This document shows positions 1-10,744 of a DNA stretch of 64,000 nucleotides, in pieces. Below the pieces are notes generated by a model that was given only the letters and a program-made list of their open reading frames with translations, did no database searches and was not told the DNA's origin. The stretch is from the NCBI RefSeq assembly GCF_028858725.1, contig NC_084790.1:64501-128500 (forward strand), in the 5' to 3' direction. The position numbers were made by a program, and so were the translations under genes. Source of the stretch: Colius striatus (taxonomy: Eukaryota; Chordata; Aves; Coliiformes; Coliidae). Numbering within the stretch: the stretch's first letter is position 1; the number at the start of each line of letters is the position of its first letter.

Positions 1-149
1 CAGCCAGCAGCACGGCCAGGTGCATCCCACCAGCCAGAGCCCATCAGCACACACCAGCCCGAGCGGAGGGACGGTCGGTGGAGCAACACGCCCGTACCTC
101 TCAGGCGTCCAGCTGCGGTTGAGATCGGGCTCGGAAAGTCTCCCCTCCC

Positions 150-735
150 CCGCGCCGAGAAGAGAAAATGGCGTTCAAAATGGCGGCGAAAACGGCGGGA
201 ATTTTCTGATTGGCTGCTGGCGCGCGGGTCACCCGGCAGGAGAGAGAGATTCAAAAAAGCTGCGGTATGGCTTTTCGCCACCGGGTGGCAGCGGCGAGCG
301 CAACGTTCCGATTGGCGGCGGCGTTGCCGGGCAACGGCGACGCGCGATTCCGATTGGCCGCGAAATTCAAAATGGCGGCGAAACGACGGCGCTTTCCGAT
401 TGGCCGCGGGCGGGCACGTGAAGCAGGAACGGGCGACGCGCGATTCCGATTGGCCGAAAAATCCAAGATGGCCGCGAGAGGACGCCGCCTTCCGATTGGC
501 TCGGGCGTTGCTAAGCGACGCCGACGGGAGATTCCGATTGGCCGAAAAATTCAAGATGGCCGCGAGAAGACGCGGCGTTCCGATTGGCTCGGGCGTTGCT
601 AAGCGACGCCGACGCGCGATTGCCATTGGCCGAGAAATTCAAGATGGCGGACGAGGCGACGCCGCTTTCCGATTGGCCGCGGGCGGCCACGTGAACCGGG
701 AACGGGCGACGCGCGATTCCGATTGGCCGGCAGGT
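150..735. repeat. CpG-rich tandem array of inverted CCAAT and YY1-like boxes
   Basis: The block is very CpG-rich and built from imperfect units of roughly 90-125 bp. Each unit carries one or more copies of CGATTGGC (an inverted CCAAT box, the NF-Y site); I count about eleven ATTGG cores. AAAATGGCGGC or AAGATGGCSG, which resemble the YY1 consensus, recur near 176, 370, 465, 553 and 642. CACGTG E-boxes occur near 416 and 689, and GTTGCTAAGCGACGCCGAC recurs. It reads like a promoter CpG island that has been tandemly multiplied. Open frames run through it on both strands, as expected for stop-poor GC-rich DNA, and I do not treat them as genes. Confidence 0.7.
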
Positions 736-1175
736 AAAAAAGCCCAAAAAATTCGAAAAAAAGCAGAAAAAAACCCAAAGAAGCGGCAGTAAAAAAGCAG
801 AAAAAAAACCCAGAAGCAAGGGAGATTAAAGGCGGAAGGGAGGGAGCGATCAGGGAGAAGAAATTGGCGAAGAAAGGCAGAAAAGTGGCAGGAAACTATA
901 GAAAACCGCGGGAAAAAAGCAGAAAACGCACAGAGAAAAGGCTGAGAGAAGGCAGATGGAGGACAGAAGAGAGGCAGGAGAACGGCGGAAAAAATAGCAG
1001 AAGAGAGACAGAAAACGTTGGAAACGAATTTTGAAACGACAGGAAAAACGGCAGTTCAAAGGCTGAGCAACGGCACTAAAACGTGGGAGGAAGCAAGAAG
1101 TAAGGCAGGAGAAATACAGAAGAAAGGCAGAAAACCGCTAGAAAATCGTTAGGGAAAAGGTAGAAGAGAAAGGCA
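736..1175. repeat. Purine-rich minisatellite-like tract (AAAAAGCAGAAA type)
   Basis: The plus strand is almost pure A/G and repeats short variants of AAAGCAGAAAA, GGCAGAAAA and GGAGAAA with no fixed period. The same kind of sequence recurs at 10.75-11.19 kb and 11.4-11.8 kb. No gene is seen. The long frames on both strands are low-complexity translations. Confidence 0.6.
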
Positions 1176-1204
1176 CAACAAACACATGAAACGCAGATTA
1201 AAGC

Positions 1205-1342
1205 CTGCCATCTCGTTTTCCGCCACTGGGTGGCATCGCCGAGCGTCCCGGGCTGCAATCTCGTTTTCCGCCACTGGGTGGCAGCGCCGAGCGTCCCGGG
1301 CTGCGATCTCGATTTCCGCCACTGGGTGGCAGCGCCGAGTGC
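1205..1342. repeat. Three-copy GC-rich tandem repeat (~56 bp unit)
   Basis: TTTCCGCCACTGGGTGGCA occurs three times, at about 1217, 1267 and 1313, followed by GCGCCGAGCGTCCCGGG (the last copy is truncated). A related single copy with CGCCACCGGGTGGCAGCGG lies near 276 inside the CpG array, so the two blocks share an ancestor. The centre is palindromic (CCACTGGGTGG). Confidence 0.7.
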
Positions 1343-1349
1343 TGTGTGC

Positions 1350-4108
1350 ATAAAATATATTCCACCAAGCCCTCCAATTATCAGTCAAATTCTGTAACAT
1401 TCAGATATATACCAGCATTAAATTCAGAGGAGTAGTCTAGTTACCAGGCACAAAATCTGTATGTCTAAATCTGTGCACACTATCAAATCAATCATGTCTT
1501 TTAATTATCAGTCAAATCCTTTCAGTTTCAGAAAGCTGCCTGCAATAACTTAAGAAGAATACTCCAATTCTTAGATAACAATTCTGTACTTTTATACTGT
1601 GTACACAAAGTATATTCCACCAAGTTCTCCAATTATCAGCAAAATTCTGTAACATTCAGATATATACCAGCATTAAATTCAGAGGAGTAATCGAGTTATC
1701 AGGCACAAAGTCTGTATGTCTAAATATATGCATAATGTAAAACCAATCAAGTCTTCCAATTATCAGTCAAATCCTTTCAGTTTCAGAAAGCTACCTGTAA
1801 TAAATTCAGAAGAATACTCCAATTCTCTGGAAAGAATTCTGTATATTTATACTGTGTGCACAAAGTACACTCCACCAAGCCCTCCAATTATCAGCCAAAT
1901 TCTGCAACTTTCAGATATATACCAGCATTAAATTCAGAGGAGTAGTCTACTTATCAGGCACAAATTCTGTATGTCTAAATCTCTGCACACTGTAAAATCA
2001 ATCAAGTCTTCCAATTATCAGTCAAATCCTTTCAGTTTCAAAACGCTACCTGTAATAAATTCAGAAGAATACTCCAATTCTCAAATGATAATTCTGTATC
2101 TTTGTACTCTGTGCACAAAGTACATTCGACCAAGCCCTCCAATTATAAGCCAAATTCTTTTACTTTCAGATATATACCAGCAAAAAATTCACGTGAGTAG
2201 TCTAGTTATCAGGCACAAATTCTGTACGTCTCAATCTGTGCAAACTGTAAAATCAATCAACGCTTCCAATTACCAGTCAAATCATTTCACTTTCAGAAAC
2301 CTACCTGTCATAAATTCAGAAGAATACTCCAATTCTCTAGAAAGAATTCTATATATTTATACTGTGTACACAAACTATTTTCCACCAAGACCTCGAATTA
2401 TCAGCCAAATTCTGCAAATTTAAGACGTATACAAGCATTAAATTCAGAAGAGTAGTCTAGTTATCAGGCAAAAATTCTTTATGTGTAAATCTCAGCACAC
2501 TACAAAATGAATCAAAGCTTCCAATTATCAGTCAAATCCTTTCAGTTTCAGAAAGCTACCTATAATAAATTTAGAAGAATACTCACATTCTCTGAAAACA
2601 ATTCTCTATCTTTTATACTGTGTGCACAAAATACATTCCACCAAGTCCTCAAATTATCAGCCAAAATTCTTTAACTTTCAGATATATACCAGCATTACAT
2701 TCAGAGGAGTAGTCTAGTTATCAAGCACAAATTCTGTATGTGTAAATTTGTGTACACTGTAAAATCAATCAAGTCTTCCAATTAGCAGTCAAATCCTTTC
2801 CGTTTCAGAAAGCTACCTGTCATAAATTCAGAAGAATACTCCAATTCTCTGGAAAGAATTCTCTATCTTTTATACTGTGTGCACAAAGTACATTCCACCA
2901 AGCCTTCCAATTATCAGCCAAATTCTGTAACTTTCTGATATATACCAGCATTAAATTCAGAGGAGTACTCTAGTTATCAGGTACAAATTCTGTATGTTTT
3001 ATTTTGTGCACATAGTAAAAACATTCAAGTCCTCCAATTACCAATTATCTCCTTTCACTTTCCGATACCTACCAGTATTAAGTTCAGAACAATGGACTAG
3101 TTAGCAGTAAAAAAATCTCTACGTTTTAATGTGCACACAGTAAATTCAACAGAATTCTCCAATTATCAGTCAAATTATTTCAGTTTCAGGTATCTTCCCG
3201 AAATAAATTCAGAAGAATAGTACAATTGTCCGGCGAGTATTCTGTAAGTTTATACTGTTTGCACAAAATACATTCAACCAAGCCCTCCAATTATCAGATA
3301 AATTCTGTAACTTTCAGATATATACCAGCATTAACTTCAGGAGAGTTATTCAATTATCAAGTAAATATTCTGCATGTTTTGCTCCGAGCACTTAATAAAT
3401 TCAACAGAGTCCTCCAATTTTCAGTCACACTTTATCACTTTCAGACAGCTACCATCTATCAAGTCAGAAGATATGTCTAATTATCAGCCTAAAATTCTGT
3501 ATGTTTCAATGTTTGAACACAGTAAATTCAGTCACATCCTCCAGTTATCAGTCAAATCCTTTCACATTCAGATACCTGCCACTATTTAATTCTGAACAGT
3601 GGACTAGTTATCATTCAAGTACTCTCTATGTTTTATTTTGCACACACAGCAAATTCAACCAAATCCTCCATTTATCAGTCTAATCCTTTCAGTTTCAGGC
3701 ATCTACCTGAAATAAATTCAGAAGAGTTCTCCAATTCTCAGGCATATATATTCTGTATGTTTCACTGTTTGCACAGCATAAAGTCAACCACGTCCTCTGA
3801 TTATCAGTCAAATCATGTCAGTTTCTTTGTTCTACGAGCATTAACTTCAGAAGAGTGATCCAATTATCACGTAAAAATTCTGATTGTTTAACTCAAAGCA
3901 CACATTAAATACCACAGACTCCTCCAATTTTCAGTCACATTCTATCAGTTTCAGACAGCTACCAGATATCAAGCCAGAAGACATGTCTAATTATCAGTCT
4001 ACAATTCTGTATGTTTTAATGTGTGCACACAGTAAATTCAACCATGTCCTCCAATTATCAGTCAAATCCTTTCAGTTTCAGAAAGCCACCTGTAATAAAT
4101 TCAGAAGA
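1350..4108. repeat. AT-rich satellite, ~127-bp monomer with ~255-bp dimer order (block 1)
   Basis: Recurring landmarks are TCCAATTATCAGTCAAATC, CTTTCAGTTTCAGA, AAATTCAGAGGAGTAGTCTAG, ATTCTGTATGT and GTGCACAC. The landmark AATTCAGAGGAGTAGTCTAG returns near 1425, 1680, 1930, 2185, 2440, 2700 and 2957, about every 255 bp. A related half-unit (TTCAGAAGAATACTCCAATTC) alternates with it, so the monomer is about 127 bp and the first part is ordered as AB dimers. After about 3.0 kb the alternation decays to single monomers about every 127 bp. The many short open frames here are by-products of the repeat. Confidence 0.85.
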
Positions 4109-4114
4109 TATTTC

Positions 4115-4746
4115 TGCCACGAAGTTTTCGGCTCTTCGCCTGAAAAACCAGACTCGAAGTCTGCAAACCAGACTCTAAGTCTGAGAAACCCAGGCTCAAG
4201 GCCTGAAACCAGGCTCGAAGCCTGGAAAACCCAGGTTCGAAGCCTGAAAAACCAGCTCCAAGCCTACTTCATGCGGCGATCATCCCAGGGTCCGATTCTC
4301 AGCTGGGTGGGAAGAAATCAGTCCTACTCAATGTGAGTGATAGCAGAAATCTTCTCTTTATTGAGAGCAGGCTCTAACTTATATACACAGCAGCTTCAAA
4401 GCTAGCTCAGCAACAGCAGCTAATAGATTACATTCTTATGTTCATCCTACTTGCGGTTTCTGCGATAAGCAAGCTCCCTCACATTTTCCCATCTTGTTTT
4501 CCCCCGAAGTTGTTTTTCACCTTGAGCTATTAGCTCGTTAGCTGAAAACAGCCCGGCCTTGAAGGAGCAGATAGCAGCCTGCTGTCTTCGCTGACTATGT
4601 GACAGCAACTACTTTAACCATGGCTCTGACTCTGGTCTTGATTGTGCATTAAATTCATATAACTAGAACTCAGATTGCCTTGCCCCATCAGGCCTAACAT
4701 TATACCCCGGGATCCATGTCCATGCTCCCTTAACCATTCCTCCACA
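4115..4746 (-). mobile_element. Solo LTR of an endogenous retrovirus, minus orientation
   Basis: The element is bounded by TG...CA and flanked by the 6-bp direct repeat TATTTC (4109-4114 and 4747-4752), a target-site duplication of the length made by alpha/betaretroviral integrases. On the minus strand it has a TATATAA box (4385-4379) and, only about 17 bp further on, AATAAA (4362-4357). That arrangement suits a very short R region. No internal retroviral genes are left, so it is a solo LTR made by LTR-LTR recombination. It interrupts the satellite cleanly. The U5 end carries a short run of palindromic repeats, listed separately. Confidence 0.85.
4138..4263. repeat. Six-copy palindromic tandem repeat at the U5 end of the solo LTR
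   Basis: About six units of 20-22 bp follow the form AAACCAGgCTCGAAGCCTG, each an inverted repeat (CAGRCTYGAAGYCTG) separated by GAAA-type linkers. Units alternate between CAGACTCGAAGTCTG and CAGGCTCGAAGCCTG. The arm changes are compensatory, so pairing in each arm is kept. Confidence 0.75.
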
Positions 4747-4752
4747 TATTTC

Positions 4753-6478
4753 TAATTATCAGGCAAAAATTCTGTATTTTTTAATGTGTGTACACAGTAA
4801 ATTCAACTGAATCCTCCAATTATCAGTCAAATTCTTTCAGTTTCAGACAACTACCAGCATTATCTTCGGAAGATTTTTCCAATTATCAGCCAAAAATCCT
4901 GCATGTTTTACTCTCAGCACACAATACATTCAACAGAGTCCTCAAATTCTCAGTCACATTCTATCAGTTTCAGATAGATACCAACTATAACTTCCAATTT
5001 TCAGTCGAATCCTTTCAGTTTCAGATAACTATCTGCAATAAGTTCAGTAGACTACTCCAACTCTCAGGCAAAAATTCTGTATGTTTAAATGTGTGCATAC
5101 AATAAATTCAACTGAGTCCTCCAATTATCATTAAATTGTCTCATTTTCATTACTACAACAAATTAAGTAGAGTACTACAATACTCAGGCAAAAATTCTAC
5201 ATGTTTAAATTTACCGGACTACTGCAATTATCAGACAAATTTGCTGTATATTTAAATCTTTGCACACAATAAACTAAAAGGAGTACTCGATCTGACATAC
5301 ATTCTTGTAAGTTTCAAATGTGTGCTGAAAACAAATTCTACAGATCGCTCCATTTTTCAGACAGAAAATCTCGACATTTTAGATGCTTGCACTCCATAAA
5401 TTCAGCAGACAAATTCTCAGACTGATATTCTGTATCTTTATCTGTGTGCACACTCTATATTAAAGGGAGTAACCTATCAGATAGAAGTTATATAAGTTTC
5501 AGGTGTGTTCAAAATATATTCATTTATATATATTCATATATTCATTTCAGAGAGAATACCTTTGAGATACCTGAACACAATTAATACAAAAGTCTACCCT
5601 AATTATCTGACAGAAAGGCTGTATATTTAACTGTAAGCACACAATAAATTCAACCGAGTCCTCAAATTATCTGTCAAATCCTTTCAGTTTCACATATCTA
5701 CCAGAAATAAATTAAGAAGAGTAGTCTAATTATCTGGCAAAAATCTGAATTATTATCTTTGTGCACACAATAAATTCAACAGAGTCCTCCAATTATCAGT
5801 CAAATCTTTTCAATTTTAGATATCTACCTGTAATATATTCAGAAGAGTACTCCAATTATCAGGAAAAATTCTCTATGTTTAGCTATGTGCTCACAGTAAA
5901 TTCTGTTCTCCAATTATGAGACAGAAATTCTTCAAAGTTTAAGATGTGTGCTCACAATAAATCCAACAGAATACTCCAAATATGAAAAAGAAAATCTTAA
6001 ACTCTCAGATACGTGGAAACAATAATTTCAGCAGATTGCTACAATCCTTGAACAAAAATTCTGTATGTTTAACTGTGTGCACACACTAAACCCAACAGAG
6101 TCCTCCAATTATCAGACGAATCCTTTAGGTTCCAGATGTATGTAGACAAGAAAGTTAGCAGACTGCTCCAATTTTCAGACAGAAGTGCAGCATGTTTAAC
6201 TCTGTACACACAATATATCAAAGGAGTCCTGTATCAGGCACAAGTCTTAAAAGTTTCAGATTTGCTCAAAATATATTCAACAGAGTGCTCCAATTTTCAC
6301 ACAGAACGTTAAGTTTCAGGTATGTGCACATAATAAATTCAGCACGTTACTCCAAATCTCAGACAAAAATTTCTGTACATTTAACTGTGTGCACACAACA
6401 AATTCAGCAGACTACTCCAATTATCCCACAGAAATGCTGTATGTGTTGTAATGTTGCAAGCAATATTCATTCAAAGAT
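4753..6478. repeat. AT-rich ~127-bp satellite (block 2, more diverged)
   Basis: This continues block 1 across the LTR insertion. TCCAATTATCAGTCAAAT, CTTTCAGTTTCAGAT, GTGCACACA and AAATTCAACAGAGTCCTCC recur, but with indels, so the register drifts. Nothing else is seen in this stretch. Confidence 0.8.
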
Positions 6479-6732
6479 GTAGAGAAGCTAGGTAATGCAC
6501 ATACAGAGATGTATGCAGACAACATAGTGCAACCAACAGAGTTGACTCAAAGCCACCCTGCGTTTGCTAGCTACTTACTTATATGCTGCTTCCACCTATG
6601 TGATCACTCAGAAACAAACTGATTAACTTGCAGCACCTGTTTCTGATAATGGGAAGTAGCTTGCCAGCTTCATTAACTTGTCCCTACCATGTTGATTCAA
6701 GCTGGCTGGTCAAAGTCATATTTGTACCTACA
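6479..6732 (-). mobile_element. 3' LTR of a truncated endogenous retrovirus
   Basis: Read on the minus strand the segment starts TGTAGG directly after a polypurine tract and ends CTACA, giving the TGTAG...CTACA terminal inverted repeats expected of an LTR of about 254 bp. At its far end it abuts satellite DNA. No intact 5' LTR is present in the window, so I cannot check for a target duplication. Confidence 0.7.
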
Positions 6733-6756
6733 ATTCCCCCCTTTTTTCTTTTTGGA
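6733..6756 (-). other. Retroviral polypurine tract
   Basis: On the minus strand the tract is A/G-only and ends in six G followed by AA, immediately before the TG of the LTR. This is the standard site for plus-strand priming in reverse transcription and fixes the orientation of the element. Confidence 0.75.
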
Positions 6757-7241
6757 CCAGCCAGCCTTCAGCAACACATTTCAAAATTAAAGGTACATGA
6801 AGAAACTATAAGTATTTTTACCCATGGCCATTAGTTTACAACAAAAAGTCATAACAGCTACATCACTGAACAATATAACACAGAAATCCATAAATTCAAA
6901 ATAAACATAATGTGGTATCTGTTGCTAGGAGGGATGCCTACTGGTGAGAAGGGATGAGTTCTGTGTACTTCAACCGATGTTTCTGTTTCCTGAATGCAGT
7001 TTCGGACTTTTCTTCAACTTCTTTAGCATGCTTATCTGTGAGCATTATCTGTGAGTTGGAAATACCTCTTCATCTGTAAAAACACACCATTTTTGCTTTC
7101 AAGTTTCCATTGGCCGTCTTGTTAAGTTCTTCAATTCTTCTAATGAGATACAGACTGCCAGAGGAATTTACGGCAACATACATGGTACCACCATTGACAG
7201 GTTTTACATTTTAATAGGGTGATGGATTGAGGGCTGATCAT
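6757..7241 (-). other. ERV interior, decayed region between integrase and LTR
   Basis: This is the expected position of env in the element, but no frame stays open and I recognise no envelope motif. A short minus-strand stretch near 7195-7090 can be read as a hydrophilic peptide with NSS and NKT sequons. That is compatible with an envelope remnant but not proof of one. Confidence 0.4.
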
Positions 7242-7460
7242 TTAGGGGATTGTTTTTTCCATTGGTCTTACAGTCATTAAGTCCTTTTGGTTGATATGGC
7301 TTGATCCACTTTGCCAGAATCCACCAGGGACCTTGATCTGTAACAACTGAGCATAGCCTCTTCCCCACGTTAACAGATTTGCAGGTCCTTGCCACTCTCC
7401 AGTAGTGGGATTCTTATACCAAACTTTTGGTTTTTTAGTAAAATCCATTAATCCCAACAC
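7242..7460 (-). pseudogene. ERV integrase C-terminal (DNA-binding) domain fragment
   Basis: The minus-strand frame encodes VWYKNPTTGEWQGPANLL followed by TWGRGYA, which matches the SH3-like DNA-binding domain at the C-terminus of betaretrovirus-like integrases. It lies in a different frame from the catalytic-core fragment just upstream (7448-7840), with an overlap at about 7448-7460, so one frameshift separates the two halves. The piece downstream of the domain is not recognisable. It is a fossil of an old insertion, not an active gene. Confidence 0.75.
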
Positions 7461-7838
7461 ATTTGGGCAAAATGTGTTAATTCCGGTGCTTCATTCTGGT
7501 TTGCGACAATTCTTAGATGATTCATTTTAATCATGGCTTTCGTAAGTCTATCTTGAGGGCTCACCCCCTCTTCCCCTGTTTTTTGTTTTTCTAGCAGTCC
7601 TTTTAAAGTTTGATGAGTACGTTCAATAACGGTTTGGCCGGTAGAATTGCCTGGGATTCCAGTAGTATGTTTGACGCACCCTAAGTTCAGAAACTTACAC
7701 GTTATACTGGCTATGTGTCCTGAGCCATTATCAGTTTTTGTCTCTTGTGGAATGCCAAGGACAGCAAAACAACTCCTCCCATGTCTTATAACATCTCGAG
7801 CACTGTCGCTTGTTGAGGCGACATCTTTAACTCTGTGC
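7448..7838 (-). pseudogene. ERV integrase catalytic-core fragment
   Basis: The minus-strand frame carries the second half of a retroviral integrase core: TDNG (second catalytic Asp) and, 35 residues later, a Glu in a VIERTH context, i.e. the D,35-E spacing. GIPGNSTGQ resembles the conserved PYNPQGQ-type loop. The first catalytic Asp and the zinc-binding HHCC domain are missing, because the element stops abruptly where satellite DNA resumes at about 7839. Together with the C-terminal domain, polypurine tract and LTR, this is a 5'-truncated provirus on the minus strand. It resembles beta/alpharetrovirus-like ERVs of birds and is clearly inactive. Confidence 0.8.
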
Positions 7839-8345
7839 ACATAATATATTAAAAGGAATACTCTATCAGATAAGTTCCTTCAGATACATGCACGCAATAA
7901 AATCAGCAGAGTACTCCCATTCTCAGACAAAAATTCTGTATATTTAACTGTGCACACAGTAAATTCAACAAGAGTTCTCCAATTTTCAGACAAATCCTCT
8001 CAGTTTCAGATAGCTATCTGCAATAAATTCAGAAGAGTACTCCAATCATACAACAGAAATGCTGTATGTCTAACTGTGCATATGATACATTAAAAGGAAT
8101 ACTCTATCAGACAGAAATTTCTTAAGATTTAGATATCTGCACACAATAAATTCAGCAGACTACTCAAATTATCTGACAGAAATGCTGTATAACTCTGTGC
8201 ACATAATTCAACAGAGTTCTCCAATTATGACAGAGATTCTGTAACTTTAAGATATGTGCACACATTAAATTCAGCAGTTCTCCAATTTTCAGAGAGAAAT
8301 TCTTTAAGATATGTGTACACAATAAATTAAGCTCAGTATTCTATC
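7839..8345. repeat. AT-rich ~127-bp satellite (block 3)
   Basis: The satellite landmarks (CTCCAATTTTCAGACAAATCC, GTGCACACA, TAAATTCAGCAGA) return after the ERV and end where CR1 sequence begins. The junction at 7838/7839 is the truncation point of the ERV. Confidence 0.75.
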
Positions 8346-8424
8346 AGACTCGCCGAAACTGCTGCAAATCAGTTTGTCGGATCAGTTTGTTTGTTGCAAA
8401 TCCAGAGTGTCAGGAGGTTGGGAC

Positions 8425-8718
8425 ATGCCTTTTTTCTGTTGTATCTAGCAACAGGACAAGGGCTGATGGGATGAAGCTGGAACACAAACAGTTCCACTGA
8501 AACATAAGAAAAAACTATTTCACTGTGAGGGTGATGGAGCCCTGGCACAGGCTGCCCAGAGGGGTTGTGGAGTCTCCTTCCTTGGAGGTCTTCAAGGCCC
8601 CACCTGGATGTGTTCCTATGCGACCTGATCTAGGTGAACCTGCTTCTGCACGGGGGTTGGACTAGATGATCTGTAAAGGTCCCTTCCAACCCTACCATTC
8701 TATGATTCTATGGAATCT
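8425..8718 (+). mobile_element. CR1 LINE 3' end, plus orientation
   Basis: The sequence contains the conserved CR1 3' UTR phrases GGCACAGGCTGCCCAGAG, CTTGGAGGTCTTCAAGGCC, GGTTGGACTAGATGATCT and TCCCTTCCAACCCTACCATT, and ends in ATTCTATG-type units. It is 5'-truncated, as most CR1 copies are, and lacks a poly(A) tail. Confidence 0.9.
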
Positions 8719-8719
8719 G

Positions 8720-10744
8720 CTGGGGAAGAAAAACTTATCTACACAAAGTCAGAAAGTAGAGACATCCTTTATTTGACAACGTGCACTGGAGAGAGGGGAT
8801 CACTCACAAAGAGTGGCTGACAAGGCATTAGAATAAATATTTATCCCCAACATTCTTTTGTTCTTTATTACTCTGCATAAAAGCCCACTTAGAATTGTTC
8901 ATTAAATTTACCCTTTACCTTGATGGGTTGTTACTTTTACACATTACATCACTCTAATCAACTGGTCCCTTATTACACAAGTTAAACATATTCATAAATA
9001 TTTCAAAAATGTAAATATGCAAGACACAAAAAAATCCCAAGAGAAGTCTAACAGGACAGCTAGGAAAACAGGAGAGCAGAGTGATGCCAACCCTGCCTTC
9101 ACACCCATGGATTTTTCCAGCCTTTGACTGAGCCCCCATGGGACGCTCCGGCCTTCTGCATCCTCATTCTCCCCAAAGCCCAACTCCAACTGCCTCACAA
9201 GTCAGAATCTCCCAGAACAAAAGAACCATCTAGCTTGAATCTTCCCTATAAAGCACATCAGAACCTCTGCCCAATCGTGTCTCACCACATTGCTCGGTAT
9301 GCGCTCTTACCTCAGCCTTCACTGGAGCTCAGAATATTCTGCATACGCAACTCAGAAACCTCCAAATCATCAGAGCACACACTCAGGACAGTCTCAGGAG
9401 CAGAATGAACTCCCAGTAGAGCAGCTGTGGCTCATATACCCCTGGTTGCACCTGGCATTTACCACCCACATTTGAGCAGGGGAGGGGTGAGGTCTGACTT
9501 TGAACTTGCTGTCCCTCTTTTGGGTTTCTTTGGAGTTTTTTATCCATTTCCTCATCCCCCTTGCTTTTAAAACCCTCTTTTTACACTTACTTTCTTCCCT
9601 TTGACACCTTTCCAATATTCCTTCTCTCAGTGTACTCACTGCTTTGACTTTCTCTGCAAACATTTTACTCTGTCATTACTTTCTTTCATTGTTTCTGATT
9701 ATTTCAGGCATTAAAATAATTCTGTAAAATACCAGATGGAGTTGTACAAAATCAGGACTAATTCAGATTGGCTACAAACCATACTATGGCACAAAAACGC
9801 AGCCGTATTTTCTAGGGGCAAAAAACTCCTTTTAAGGCAAACAATTTCATCTTACAGTAAAAAAAACCTACCCTGTGTTAAGAATAAAACAACCCTACTT
9901 TCAATTTATGGAAAAACCCCCTATCATACTGTTGTCGTGTTTTCAAAGAGCCACTCAGCTACTGGCCATGTCCTCCCACCCAGCAGGGAGGGGGAGGGGA
10001 ATCCTGAGAAAGAGGATAAAGATTAGGGGGACCAGATAAGAAAAATGTTTTCATCTTCAATCCCCAGAAGACACAGACTGGGGAAACTTCACACTCAGCT
10101 TCCTCCTGTACCCTGAGCAATGTGTGGGATATGGGGTGACATTTACCCCATTCCAGACCAACTATCATAGTTTAGGCCCATCAGGGGACAAAGAACCACG
10201 ATGAGCCTCAAGTACCAAAGATCTGAGAATTGCCAAAGGGCAGGGAGGGCTTAATTGCCATTTATGGTCCAAGACAAAAAAGACCAGGCTACTGGGCTTG
10301 GGGAAGAAAACAGAAAATAATTTAATCCAACACCAACTAAAACATAACCACAAAACCTCAAAACATAACCAACACAAAACAACATGGAGTGGTACAAGTA
10401 CAACCAGCCCTTTAAGACCACCTCCTCCCCACCCTTCCCCTCTTCCTGAGCTCAGAGCCCTAATCCCAGTGTCTTTTATTTCCTCCCCAGCTGAACAGCC
10501 CAGGGGAGGCAGGGAATGGGGGTTTCAGTCAGTCAATTCCTGATGGTTTCTGCCATTCGTCTCTCCTGAGGGCAGGTGGCTCCACACCAATCCTCCCTGC
10601 ACTCCGCGGGCCCCTCACACACGCTGCAGCCATGCACGGGCAGTTCCAATGCAATAGGTGGAGATTCGGCAAGGATAACGGCACCACTGCCCATGTGGGC
10701 CTGCAGCGAACAGAGACGCTGCCTCCAGTCAATTAAGAGAAGCG
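8720..10744. other. Gene-free stretch, possible LTR remnants
   Basis: I recognise no coding exon. On the minus strand there is an AATAAA near 8773 and a GTATATGAGCC box near 9440, and a long A/T-rich region near 10.26-10.38 kb whose minus strand reads ATTAAATTATTTTCTG. These could be parts of decayed LTRs, but I cannot delimit them. Confidence 0.3.

Noticed and set aside
150..800. Overlapping 130-codon frames on both strands
   Set aside because: Stop-poor because of CpG-rich tandem repeats; the peptides repeat with the DNA units and show no domain.
1716..5105. Repeated frames of 70-150 codons in the AT-rich satellite
   Set aside because: They follow the satellite monomers and change frame with each indel.
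1350..8345. Regular repeats as a CRISPR array
   Set aside because: Monomers are adjacent, diverged and about 127 bp, without unique spacers; the window is eukaryotic.
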